From Strongyloides papillosus (Eukaryota > Nematoda > Chromadorea > Rhabditida > Strongyloididae): a stretch of 64,000 nt of DNA. The notes below the pieces were generated by a model, which searched no databases, was not told the DNA's origin, and worked only from the letters and a program-made list of their open reading frames with translations. The translations under genes were made by a program, and so were the position numbers. Location of the stretch: positions 434,001 through 498,000 of the forward strand of contig SRSI01000013.1 of assembly GCA_005656395.1 (NCBI GenBank), read 5' to 3'. This document shows, piece after piece, positions 24,563 to 35,860 of this stretch (the stretch's first letter is position 1; each line of letters starts with the position of its first letter).

Positions 24563-26209
24563 ATGTCTAACGATTTACAATCTCTTGGACAAGATAATAT
24601 CTGCCAACCGTTGTTGACAGACTATTATCAAATAACGATGGCTTATGCTTACTGGAAAGCGAATTGTCATGAGGAGCCTGCAGTATTTGATTTATTCTTT
24701 AGAAAAAATCCATTTCAAGGAGAGTATACAGTATTTGCTGGTTTGGAAGATGTCATAAAATTTGTTCAAAATTTTAAATTTTCACAAAGTGATTTAAATT
24801 TTCTTAAAAAGATTATGCCACAAACAACTGAGGCAGAATTTTTTGATTATCTTGCATCATTGAATTGCAATAGTCTTAAAATAAAAGCAATTCCTGAAGG
24901 TTCAGTAACGTTCCCAAAAATACCTCTTATTACAGTTGAAGGACCATTAGCTGTTTGCCAACTCTTAGAAACATCATTTTTAAATCTTGTTAACTACGCA
25001 AGTTTAGTTGCTACAAATGCAGCAAGATTTAGACATGTTGCTGGAAATAATGTTGAACTCCTTGAATTTGGTTTACGTAGAGCTCAAGGTCCAAATGGTG
25101 GATTATCAGCAAGTAAGTATTGTTATATTGGTGGCTTTGATGGTACCAGTAATGTGTTGGCAGCCAAACTTTTTGGAATTCCTGCTAAAGGCACTCAAGC
25201 ACATTCATTTATATGTTCATTCAATTCTGAAAGTGACTTTAAAAATAGAATGTTACGCTCCAAAGATGGTTCAATTGAATTGGATATATTAAATTTATGT
25301 AAAGAAAAAATAACATTTCTTTATGAAATTATGTCATGGTCAGTAGATCGTGAAGAAATTTCACAAAGTGAACTAGTTGCTTTCTGTTCATACGCTGTTG
25401 CATTTCCTGATACTTTTTTGGCATTAATTGATACATATGATGTTTTAAGAAGTGGTGTTATTAATTTTCTGGCTGTTACTTTGGCATTAAGTGATTTAGG
25501 ATACCAAACACTTGGATGTCGTATTGATAGTGGTGATCTTTGTTATTTATCCACTGAATTGAGATCAATTTTTAATAAATTAAAAACTTTTGTTCCTCAG
25601 TATGCTCATTATATAGATAACATAAAGATTGTTGCATCAAATGATATTAAGGAAGAAACAATACAATCGTTTAACGAACAAGGACATGAAATTAATTCAT
25701 TTGGAGTTGGAACACATCTTGTAACATGTCAAAAACAACCTGCATTAGGTTGTGTCTACAAACTCGTAGCTATGGGTGATGTACCGAAAATTAAACTTAG
25801 TCAGGAAGTTGCAAAAATATCAATTCCTGGTAAAAAAAATTGCTATAGAATTTATGGAAAGAGCAATTATTCAATTTTAGATTTAATGACATTAGAAAAT
25901 GAAGAACCACCACAACCCGGTAAACAAATTCTTTGTAGACACCCATTTGAGGAAGGTAAACGTGCTCTTGTAATTCCATCGAAAGTGGAAAAACTTCAAG
26001 AAGTTTATTGGGATCATGGTAAGATTACCCATTATATACCATCATTAATTGAAATAAAACAAAATTTAATGTCATCAATGAAAACAATTAGAAAAGATCA
26101 CTGTAGATTTATAAATCCAACACCATACAAGGTGTCTGTTAGTGAGAAATTATATGAATTTTTGCATGAAATATGGCTTCAAAATGCCCCAGTTGGAAAA
26201 CTCGAATAA
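24563..26209 (+). CDS. nprt-1: Nicotinate phosphoribosyltransferase
   Basis: A single exon encodes 548 residues, the usual length for animal NAPRT. It makes nicotinate mononucleotide from nicotinic acid and PRPP, the first step of the Preiss-Handler route to NAD, in the cytosol. Family motifs are all present: LLTDYYQITMAYAYWK at the N-terminus, VFAGLEDVIKFV, LEFGLRRAQGPNGG (the histidine-region block), YIGGFDGTSNVLAAK, KGTQAHSFI, CRIDSGDLCYLS, IVASNDI and NSFGVGTHLVTC (phosphoribosyl binding). There is no frameshift or missing motif. The absence of introns in 1.65 kb is notable for this window but not unusual for Strongyloides-type genomes. An AATAAA signal lies at about 26447, downstream of the stop. 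Confidence 0.96.
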   Translation: MSNDLQSLGQDNICQPLLTDYYQITMAYAYWKANCHEEPAVFDLFFRKNPFQGEYTVFAGLEDVIKFVQNFKFSQSDLNFLKKIMPQTTEAEFFDYLASLNCNSLKIKAIPEGSVTFPKIPLITVEGPLAVCQLLETSFLNLVNYASLVATNAARFRHVAGNNVELLEFGLRRAQGPNGGLSASKYCYIGGFDGTSNVLAAKLFGIPAKGTQAHSFICSFNSESDFKNRMLRSKDGSIELDILNLCKEKITFLYEIMSWSVDREEISQSELVAFCSYAVAFPDTFLALIDTYDVLRSGVINFLAVTLALSDLGYQTLGCRIDSGDLCYLSTELRSIFNKLKTFVPQYAHYIDNIKIVASNDIKEETIQSFNEQGHEINSFGVGTHLVTCQKQPALGCVYKLVAMGDVPKIKLSQEVAKISIPGKKNCYRIYGKSNYSILDLMTLENEEPPQPGKQILCRHPFEEGKRALVIPSKVEKLQEVYWDHGKITHYIPSLIEIKQNLMSSMKTIRKDHCRFINPTPYKVSVSEKLYEFLHEIWLQNAPVGKLE

Positions 26210-27370
26210 TATAAAAATTTTGTCCTCCACTCTTAAGAATTGTAAAAGTTGCATTGTTTCTGTATTAAGTAAGAATTTTAACAAATTCACAATTCACAAA
26301 AAACATTTTTTATTAAGATTTTTACTTTAGTTATTACTTAATTTTAGAAAAAATATTTCTATTATTGAAATTTTTGATATAAAATGTATTGTAGTCATCT
26401 TATAACATGCATTATTTCTTTTTTTCTTAATTAAATGTATCATTGAAAATAAATAACAAATTTAAAATTTATTTTCTCATTAAAAATGTTAACTATTTAT
26501 TCTTTATTTTTGACAGCTTTAAATATTAATAACCTTCAATTTGGAATGATTTTCAATCCTATTTTGTTTTTAAAGTCATCAAAAATATTTTTTTTGTAAA
26601 TCTAAAAATATAATTGTATTGTAAAAGGAAATATATCTTTTAATTTAACAAAAAAGATATAGAATGTAACAAAAAATTTTAAGTCTCTGAGTAGGGAAAG
26701 TTTAAAGGGGATCTAGAATACTAACTGTCAAATAGTATTTTTTTGATACTTTTTTGTATCAGTAGAACATCTAATATAATTTATATTCACAATATATAAA
26801 AATGAATAAACTATAATATTATTTAAAAGAATGTGACACTAGTTTTCTAGTGGTATTAAACAGGAAGATTTGGAAACTTGAATAAATTTTAAGTATATTA
26901 ATTATTTAAGTAAAATCTCAGAAGATATAAACGTTTACTATTTCGTATATGTGAAAACTTCGATCAAGTAATTAAAGTACCATTTAATACCTCAAAAATG
27001 TATAGTATCTTTTAAAGAAAATAAATGCATCTTAACTAAAAAAATAGAAGACAACTAGAGTCACACTTGGCAAATATGTCGCTCAATTAGTTTGGCGAAA
27101 ATCAGACGAAAACAATGATCTTTTCTGTAGATATTTAATAATACAACAATATCCTCACTATTTAAACTTAAAATTTAGAGGATTGATGACTAATAGAAAA
27201 TGAGAATTATATTTTGATAAAAACAATAGTTAATGATAGTTTAATACTTTTTAATAACTCTTTTCTCAGCGACAAACAAAACATAAAAAGTACATATAAC
27301 TTTTTAAAATTAATAAATTTTAATTCTATTTTTGTTTTAATTCATTCCTTAAAGAGTCTGCTTACTAACT
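26210..27370. other. Intergenic, AT-rich
   Basis: This is the 3' flank of NAPRT. No coding frame or repeat was recognised. A slightly GC-richer patch around 26680-26720 and 27050-27110 has no assigned feature. Confidence 0.5.
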
Positions 27371-27380
27371 ATCTCTTTTT

Positions 27381-27460
27381 GGTGGTTTAGCTATGTAGGT
27401 GTAGCGAAGCCTCCTGCTACATGTATCCTAGCGGATACATGTTAGCTGGTTCCCACCACC
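27381..27460 (+). ncRNA. Candidate structured RNA: nested stems with two internal hairpins
   Basis: An 80-base GC-richer block folds by eye into a closed multibranch shape. The outer stem pairs GGTGGT (27381-27386) with ACCACC (27455-27460). The second stem pairs AGCTA (27389-27393) with TAGCT (27443-27447). Inside are hairpin GTAGC/GCTAC (27401-27405 with 27416-27420) and hairpin ATGTATCC/GGATACAT (27421-27428 with 27433-27440, loop TAGC). An alternative pairing, GCTA/TAGC (27390-27393 with 27402-27405), would give a D-arm-like hairpin with GG in the loop, so a tRNA-derived origin (SINE head) is possible. No anticodon or T arm can be completed, so it is not a normal tRNA. It matches no ribozyme core I recognise. 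The strand is uncertain. Confidence 0.45.
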
Positions 27461-27985
27461 TTAGCCGAGAATGTTTACCAAATGAAGAGGCATGTTGGAA
27501 CATGCGTGCTCAATCAGAATTAATAAACAATAAACACATAAAGTAATTGATAACCTTTTATTACTATTTATTTAATAACGAACAATATTTATAAATGGAT
27601 ATTTATTCCTTTGTTCGGAGCCTGGAGTGCTATTCGGCACTTCCTGTTTGGAGATAGAGTGCTTATTCAGCACATCTTGTTCAATCCAAACTCAGATTGA
27701 CTTTCTTGAAATATTCTTTTTCTTAAATATTGCTATTTATTTTCTTCCTTCTATTAAACTTCTTCTAAGTTTAATATGAGGATGTTCTATTATATTTTCT
27801 TGTTAGATAATAAGCATATGAACATCTCATATTATATAATGAATATAATATTCAATTCTGCACATATTACTTATTATCGTTGTTATCCATTTTTCTTGAA
27901 TTGATTATTTGTAATATATTTATTCGCATATATAATATATATTTTATTCTTTTCTTATTCCTAATGCGGGGCATTACGCATTATT
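27461..27985. other. Hairpin-rich noncoding island
   Basis: Downstream of the 80-base block there are further inverted repeats: GCATGT/ACATGC (27490-27505, loop TGGA); two related hairpins in a roughly 32-bp tandem duplication, AGTGC/GCACT (27626-27641) and GTGC/GCAC (27659-27673); TCAATC/GATTGA (27681-27700); a bulged 15-bp stem built on AATATGAG-ATGTTC (27773-27787) and GAACATCTCATATT (27820-27833); and TAATGCG/CGCATTA (27962-27983). There is no open frame. Local GC is clearly above that of the flanking spacers. It could be one long noncoding RNA or a decayed mobile element. Confidence 0.4.
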
Positions 27986-29298
27986 AAAAAATGTGAACTA
28001 TGAATAATCTTTCTTCAAAAGTCCAAATTTCATTATACTCTAAATATAAATTTATAGAAATTTTTATATTTATTTGATTCATTATTATTGAGATTTCAAA
28101 ATATTTTTTGAAATATAATTTTTAAACATAAAAGCAATATTAAACGATATTATGGTAAAATTACCGTTTGATTCATACAGAACCAAAAATGTGAAATTAA
28201 GAAATTTATTTTTTCAATAATATAAAAATATCTTAAATATGTAAATTATCATTATACGTATTTTGCTAAATGTTCGAAATAGTATGTACAGATAAGTGCA
28301 AGAAATGTAATAAACATCGTTAAATCGAGAAATACCTTTCATTTTCATTTATTTATTATTGTATCTGACCAATGATTATTGCGTAAATTTACTTTGATAA
28401 ATGTTTTTTAAAATGGCTTTATATTTTAAAATAATCAATTATGTCGGACAAAAACTAATATTTGAGATAATTAATACTCCTATTTAATATAGTATTTATA
28501 ATATGTAATTTTTTTAGCATTTCATATTATTTTAAATCATTTCATCTTTAACAATGCCCTAATTGCCAATAAATTAAGGTTAAAAATCAATGGTGGTTCA
28601 TATTTAGGAATTTTTTGTTTCAGAAATTACTTAAAATATTTTTAACCGGACGAACTAGTAAAAGTATTATCACGAAAAAGCAACAGTATAAACTTTTTTG
28701 TCATTAATGGGAAACAAACATTTTTTATGTTACAAGAAGATTTAAGTATACTACTAAGAAAAAAATAATAAAGTAAGAAAAGAAATACAACATACATAAA
28801 AGATCAATCATATAATATCTAGAAACATAAAAGTTAATGTTCCATAGCCTTTATAGAGAAACGACATTTCTATGAAACTTTTGTTAAAATGGCTTGTCAA
28901 CGAATAAATTCAATTGGGACTACAAAGAAAAAATAATAATGTGTCATGAAATCTTTCTCTGTAAACTTGTCATTTTTAGTAGAAATTTTTATAATGCATT
29001 TTCTTCAAAAATTTTTATATTTTTATAAAACTTAACTTTATAAATAATCCCCTAATACACAAAAAAAATTGGGTAGCACAATGACAAAATAGAACAAAAA
29101 ACTGTCAACTGCAAAATGAGATACAATAATTTAACTTGTTAAAAAAATATTTAGATTATTTTGCGTAAATTATCATACTACAATTTACAATGTTATAAGA
29201 CATGTACAACAATATAGTTTATTTCAAATCTATACAACGTTGGTAGCACATTGCAAGTACGTATACATATCCGTGTATCATGAAAATTTTAAAGTGCA
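27986..29298. other. Intergenic, AT-rich
   Basis: No coding frame was found. One short nested inverted repeat (AAACG...GGTAA/TTACC...CGTTT, about 28144-28171) may belong to the hairpin island. Otherwise I see nothing. Confidence 0.45.
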
Positions 29299-29378
29299 TA
29301 GATTTCACAGCTTTAGTTGAAACATAAAAACTGAATCTAGCTAACAAAAAGCCTATAGATCACTTATAGGCTATTTTT
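29299..29378 (+). ncRNA. Candidate small RNA: two hairpins followed by T5
   Basis: TAGATT (29299-29304) pairs with AATCTA (29334-29339). It is followed 10 bases later by a perfect 8-bp hairpin AGCCTATA/TATAGGCT (29350-29357 with 29365-29372, 7-base loop) and then ATTTTTAT, a plausible RNA polymerase III stop. The two-hairpin layout recalls small structured RNAs, but no box motif or family was recognised. Confidence 0.25.
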
Positions 29379-29919
29379 ATGTCATATAAATTTAAATTAT
29401 CGTTACGATGGTATCCTACATACAACACAAAAAATATCAACTTCTATTATTTACTTTAAAAAAAATTTAGAATCAAAATTTGAGACTAGCTATGACAAAT
29501 AAACTAATTGCAGAGTATGACTATAAAACTAAGATTAGTAATCACCATCAATATTATATGGACACATGTATTATTTGGAGAAATAATTTCGAAATATTTC
29601 TTATATTTCGAAATAGATTAAAATTCATCTTTTTTATTATTTATAAATGTTTTTGGTGCTCCACCCTTTTATTAATATTTTCTTATATAAATAGGATTTC
29701 ATATGTAGATTTTAACATATTTATTATTTTTATTTTAACTTATTAGTTTGGTTTTAATAATATAATTATATTTTAATAAAATTATTAAATATTAATTAAT
29801 CAACTAGCTTTATTAATAATTTCAACTATTAAATTTTAATTTTTGAAAATTTCTTTTAACTATCTCAAAATTTCCAATTACACAAAACACTTTAACTTTC
29901 TGTTTATCATTAAAAAGTC
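29379..29919. other. Intergenic upstream of the RBR-like gene
   Basis: AT-rich sequence. An open frame at 29480-29746 (+) is hydrophobic, starts ATG AGA-like in a poor context and has no relatives I recognise, so I regard it as chance. Confidence 0.45.
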
Positions 29920-32475
29920 ATGGATTGTTTGAACGAAAAACCAAGTATTAATAGAAAAATTGAAAAAGGTCGTCGTCATAAGGGTTATGATAAATTAAAG
30001 AAACATTTATCAAGAGATGCTTATTTATCAAAAAGTATTATAATTGATGAAAACATTGGAAATGTAAGTAAAAATTACTTTATAGATTTTCTTAAATAAT
30101 TTTTTTAGCGCGAAAAAAGTAGAATTGTCTGTGAGACATCAGCTGATTCAATATCGCCAAATGTGTCATATTCACTTAATCGGAAAAATCGCTGGGATAC
30201 AATTACACCTATTAGTTTAAATATCAATGCAATCAATTGCATTCCTAAAGATGTGACTGTTGCTGTAGTTGAACAAATGAATACCATTCCTGATATTGGA
30301 TGTGTAAATGAAAAAACCAACAAACATTTCATTGCAGGATGTGTAACTGGTGTAACTACAATTAATGAAGACGGACATGTTACGGTTAAAAGTGCAAATA
30401 GTCCTGCTGGAGCACATCTTGCATCATTATTGGGAAACAACAAAGAGAATAGTAGATCATCTGATTCTGAAAATGTTAATGCAAATGTTTTCAATGACTC
30501 GTCTAAAGGAAAAGCACAAGTTCGTTATCATATTAATACTCCACAAAACAACACAGATTATTCAATTGGTGTACATTTTAAAAGGCAATTAAAGGCAAAA
30601 TTAAAAGAAAAGAAATTTATAGGTAAGACGTCAAGGAAACTAAAAAATAAATACAACGTTAATACGACTGAAATAATGAGTGATAGTGATGAAGTGAGCG
30701 AAGTTGAAGAATTCTATTCAGATTATAATTTATCCTCTCCAAAATTTTCATTATCTGATTTTGTAAAAGAATCATCCCCGGTTGTAGTCGACGAACAACC
30801 CGTTAATAGTATTGATAAATTACCATCCTCGGTAGTAGTCGACAAACAACCCGTTAATAATACTGGTAAATTAATTTCTTTAAATGACAATACAATTGAA
30901 CTGAAACAGTTAATGACATTACCTGAAGAATTAAGGGTTGTAACTCTATTTCATGCTATTTAAATTAAGGTTTCAAAGTGGGTGGAATTTAATTTTGACG
31001 ATATTGACAAGCTTATAGATGGAAATTATTACAACATGAAATGGATAGATAAAAATAAAACACATTTTCAAATTGATTTTGGTGATAAACTTAAATACAA
31101 AATTAGACCAAATGCTAAAATAAAATTATTGCTAATTATAAGGAAGTTTAAGGGTGAAAGAAATATGCTATAAATAACTTTCAATAGTTCACTTAAGATT
31201 AAAGATCATACCAGATACATTTCTTTTAAGAGAGGTATTAAAAGAACTATACTTAATAAGAGAGTAAATGATGTTTCAACTAAAGATTTCCTTGATACAT
31301 GTATTTATGTAATATTAGAGTGGATTGAGTCTAATATATCAGGAATAAATGAAGATCACATTGAAAAATACTTTGTTCATTATGAATACGAAAAAAACTA
31401 CAACTCAGATGAAATTTCAAAAACCGTAGTACCATTTAGTGAAGATGAATTTTGGGAGAATCTAACTAACGATCAATCTAAAAATTTGAGAATAGAATCT
31501 TCCGAGAATGAATATTTAGACTCTAGGTGTGAATCGAATTCTGATGGTGATTTCGAAACAGTTAACTCATGTGAATTTAATAACAAAGAAATGTCTAGTG
31601 AATATAAATTTCATGATGAGCAGTGCGCTTTTTGTATAGGACCATTGCTTTCAGATACTTATATTTCTCTTAATGATTGTAAGCATAGTTTTTGTAGCGA
31701 ATGTATCAGAAAAACACTTCACAAACAACTACGTCTTGAAGACACACCATTACATTGTCCAATTTGTAATATTAAGATTTCAATTAACTTCTTACTTCTT
31801 ATTTTTCCACTGCCATTTATTTCATCTTATTTTTATTTACAATACACAAAGGAAATGAAAAAGAAAGGAATGAAAACTACTCATTGTTTAAAATGTAAGA
31901 ATATAGTTACATTTGATTCAATCGAAAAATATAATGTTATCAACTGTCAAAAATGTAATGTTTATTGGTGCTTCTTGTGTAATAAACCCCCACACTTCCC
32001 ATTAACGTGTGAACAAAATGTTGAATGGAAATTTAAATTCAATATGAAAGATGAATCTATTAGAAAAACCGAGATAAATGACAGTAGTAAATATGAATTA
32101 AAAAAACTTCTTAAAATAACGAAAGAGGCACATGATATTCGTTTTGATAATGAAAAATTGAGTACTATTAGGAGGTCATGGAAAATAAGTGATTTTAAAA
32201 ATTGTTACAGAGAAACATTCTTAAAACATCGTAAAACTCTTCTTTTTCTACTTGAATATGGTTTTGGTTGGTTTTACATGAATAGAAATATTAAACATGA
32301 TAAATACGATGAAATGAAAACTACTTTAATGAGATCGTTCAATAAACTTAAAGATTTAGATGATGCTATTATCAAAAATAGAAAAGAAAATTGGGAAATG
32401 GAAATGCAAAATATTCGAAAAAATATTGATAATATTTTAAATGAATTTTGTAATCTGATATATTTAAATCAGTAA
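29920..32475 (+). pseudogene. RBR/IBR-type RING E3 ligase-like gene with two in-frame stops
   Basis: Exon 1 (29920-30063) splices in phase 0 to a frame starting at 30109 that stays open to 32475 except for TAA at 30961-30963 and TAA at 31171-31173. The flanking protein clearly continues across both. The C-terminal part (from about 31622) has a RING (CAFC, CKHSFCSECI, CPICN) and an IBR-like unit (HCLKCKN, NCQKCNVYWCFLC, CEQN), as in ring-between-ring ubiquitin ligases. The N-terminal half is charged and has two 17-residue repeats. Each stop lies inside a possible frame-keeping mini-intron: 39 bp (from GTAACTC to TTTCAAAG, about 30942-30980) and 42 bp (from GTTTAAGG to TTTCAATAG, about 31145-31186). 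So it is either a gene with very short introns or a young pseudogene. The neighbouring inverted-repeat element starts 41 bp after the stop. Confidence 0.6.
30781..30882 (+). repeat. Tandem 51-bp repeat (two units) in the RBR-like gene
   Basis: Units 30781-30831 and 30832-30882 encode 17 residues each, with core VVVDEQPVN and VVVDKQPVN. They differ by few bases (GTCGACGAACAACCCGTTAA against GTCGACAAACAACCCGTTAA), which suggests recent duplication. Confidence 0.8.
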
Positions 32476-32516
32476 TAAGTTTTTAACTTCTTATTTGTAG
32501 TAATGATATAAAAATA

Positions 32517-34055
32517 CACACAAAAAAATGGGACACACATTTACGTAAAATGTACTAAATTTGTCCCACCTAATAAAATTTGAATTTTCCTGATTTGCGA
32601 TAATTTTAACGCAATTATTTTGTACAAAAAATTAAGACAATAATTAAAATTAGTTTTTATTTTATATTTTGTTGTTTTTATTTTAAAACTTAAGTTATAT
32701 TTTACAATACATTTTAAAATATAATATTAGAATTTAACTTATTATAAGATTAAAAAATGCTTTTATAAAGAGTATTCATCGACATATGATAGTATTTTTT
32801 AGATATTCTTCAATTGTTTGAATAACTATAAATAAGATTTTTATAAAAAGTTATATTCATCTGATGACTCAACTTTTTTATACTGTTTTTCAAGATCATC
32901 TTTAAAAGTCAAACTGATTAAAAGTTTTAAAACATTATACGTTTTGTTCATAGTAAAAAAAAATTTTAAATATTTTAATTTAAATAAGAAAAATAGCAAG
33001 TACTAAGATAATATTTTCAATAAACATTACTTTATATGGTTAGATAATTATCACTCTTTCTTATGTAGTTATAAAAATTCTAATTTTTTAAATTTACTGG
33101 TGTTAACGGGTTGTTTAAAAGAATGATTTTTGTTAAAACGTTAACAACTTTACACGAAATTGACTTCTGATAACTCACTTCATAATATATTATAAAAACG
33201 AATTAGATTCTAAAATAGGTGTAATATTTTTAAAATTTCTAAAATTAAATAAATGTTTCATTACTTCAAAATATTAAAAGTATATATTTTTGTTAAAAAA
33301 CGACCAAATTTATGCGAAAATCTAACATTTTGCCTCATTTAAAACATTTTTGTTGTCGCCTGATATTTTTAAAATTTGAATAAATTTTGACATTTCAAAG
33401 TGGTGGGACATTTTATTGCATTTTATGTAATAATGTCAAAATTTGTCCCACTTTTTTTTGTGTGAATAAGCCTAGAAATTTAAAAATTTTCTAACAATAA
33501 TAATGGGAAAAGTAATAATTATTTACTCACACAAAAGGTTATTTATTAGAAATTTTATCTTAGTTTTCGTTCTTATTTTAAATTAAAATATGCAAAAGTT
33601 ATTTTTTTACTATAAATAAAAATCCATATAATTTTATAACTTTTATAGATTTGATTTTTAAATGGGACCTTTAAAGTATCAAAAACATTTCCGCCTTCAG
33701 AAGAGTGTAACTTCATAAAAAAGTATAATTTATAATAATTCAAACTACTTAAACTTATTAACAAAAATATTGCGATATGTTAAAAAAAGCTCTTTATGAA
33801 AGCCTTTATAATCTTACATAAAATTAAATTTTTATCTTATATTTAAAAAAGTGTTGTAGAAGACAATCTAAGTTTTAAAATAACAATAATATAATAAAAA
33901 ATAGAAACTTATTTTAATAACTACTTAATTATTGCTTAATTTTTATGTACGATATAATTGCGTTAAAAATAGTCGCAAATTAGAAAATTCAAATTTTGTT
34001 AGGTGGGAAAAATTCATTACAGTTTACGCAAAAATGATTCCCCTTTTTTTGTGTG
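32517..34055. mobile_element. TIR element (non-autonomous DNA-transposon-like), possibly composite
   Basis: The left end starts CACACAAAAAAATGGGACA at 32517. The right end, read on the other strand from 34055, starts CACACAAAAAAAGGGG. The two ends stay alignable for about 150 bp, sharing GTAAA, CCCACCTAA, AAAATTTGAATTTTC, ATTTGCGA, TTTAACGCAATTAT, GTACA and CAATAATTAA. Flanking TA dinucleotides (32515-32516 and 34057-34058) could be a target duplication. A third end of the same type lies inside at 33464 (reverse strand CACACAAAAAAAAGTGGGAC), so two elements may be nested or joined. There is no transposase frame; the longest frame inside (33573-33764, -) looks like chance. Bases 33036-33464 match the repeat at 1-445. 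The superfamily is not established. Confidence 0.75.
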
Positions 34056-35860
34056 GTAATTTAATTTAAGGTAAACAAATCTAATAAAATAATCTAGTAT
34101 ATTAATGAGTATATCTTTATTAAGCAAAAGGGCATTAATCTTAAGCAATTGGTAGACTTCTTTATTGAAAAAGAATTGTTTAATATTTGATAATTGATAA
34201 ACTTATTTTAATTAAACTAGTATTTGATATGTGATATTTTATTGACTCCTTCCTTAACCATTCGCAAACCCTGGTTTTTTGGACTTTGCCTTTATGTATT
34301 TTAGTATTAACAATAGTACCAGAAAGGTACTAAACCAATAAAAATGCTTGTACCAACATAAATTTTTATTATTTAAATAAAGAGTAAATAACGAATAAAT
34401 AAAAAAATTTTGTTAAAAATATTGTTGGATTATTTCTAAAATAACGAAAGCATTTTTTTCAAAAAAAAAGTATTTTAAAATCAAAATCTTTTTAAATAAA
34501 TATTCAACTCTTTTAAAAAAATTTATTTTTTAATTTAATTAGGGTGTTGATCGCTGTGAAATGCTCATTCAAATGTAAAGTGAATTCAATGGAATAACCA
34601 AAAAATGTGCTAACTATTTCAGAAATCAACTATTGGTATATCATTTTTTTATGTTGAATATATACTTTGTTCATAAAGGTCACGGTAAAAAAACTAAGGT
34701 TAGCGAACGGTTACTTTACCGATTATATAACTAAACACAATAGATAAATATGGATTGCTTAATGTTATTAAAATAATCTATTTTTAGGTTATAACTTAAT
34801 ATTTTATCTTTTACAGATTGCATCTGCATGATACATAAATATCTGTGCAGAATCTTTTGTATTTTAATACAATTTTTTAACTGTATACATCTCAATGTAT
34901 TTAATAAAAGTAGTTTATAAATTTCTCGATTTCCAAAATCTTAAAGTTATTAATACGTCTAAAATAACACGTTGAATAATTGGAAAATGAAACAAATTTA
35001 TAATTAAAGTAGTTGAAACAAATTTGATATTAAATGACTGATATAATTTTACTTCACAATTTCTACTTATTTGAATGCTTTATATTGTCCAACTTTTTCA
35101 AATCATTATTTTGAAAATTTTTTTTGTAAAAATCTCCAAAAGTGATTAAGTAAGTTTTGTTTTGTACCTTTTCTCGTAGAAATAACAAACATATTATGCG
35201 ATTGATAGATAGAATAGGACTTTTATTACAACATAAAGACAAAATACATAAAAAAAGATACAATATATATAATAAAGTAATAGAGAGAAATATGAATATA
35301 ATTAATATGCAACAGCGATATTTTTTTTTAGTTATTGAAGAAATACTAATTTCATTTTTTATTTGAATATATTTTTTATGATTAATATTTGCCTTAGTTT
35401 TTGTTAAGTTAAAACAGTAAACTTTTAAGTAGCAATAAAAGTAATAACTTGAGATATTATAAATTCTTTGGAATCATTTACAGATAAAACAATTTTATAA
35501 TCTATAAAAGTCATGCGTATTAGTATTGTTAAAAATTTTGCACAGGTTTATCATTTACTGCAAAAACATTTGATAAGAATATTTTTTATCACTTTTATTT
35601 TATATAAACTATCAAATCAGCATAATGTAATATAGAACATGAATATTTAAATGCTTTATGATCATGCTAAAAAAAGCACAAAACTTTGATAATATCTATT
35701 AAATTTTTTTCTTATCTGAGCAATAAACAATTTTTAATATTAAATCTATGTGGTACAACATTTATTACTTTTTTTAATAGTAATTCACATTATTTGTGTC
35801 ACTTTTTGCGCTTTTGATAATTGATAATTTCTAAAAACATTTTCGGAATTATCTATTAAT
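34056..35860. other. Intergenic, 1.8 kb AT-rich
   Basis: This is spacer between the TIR element and CLN3. Overlapping small frames on both strands at 35063-35366 are judged chance. Nothing else was seen. Confidence 0.55.

Noticed and set aside
27381..27460. Functional tRNA
   Set aside because: A 6-bp acceptor-like stem and a D-arm-like hairpin can be drawn, but no anticodon stem or T arm with a proper B box fits.
32855..32880. Hammerhead ribozyme core at CTGATGA
   Set aside because: The CTGATGA is present, but no flanking stem II with GAAA and no closing stems are found.
35063..35366. Two overlapping frames of 66 and 69 residues
   Set aside because: They lie antisense to each other in very AT-rich DNA, with no splice partners or domain.
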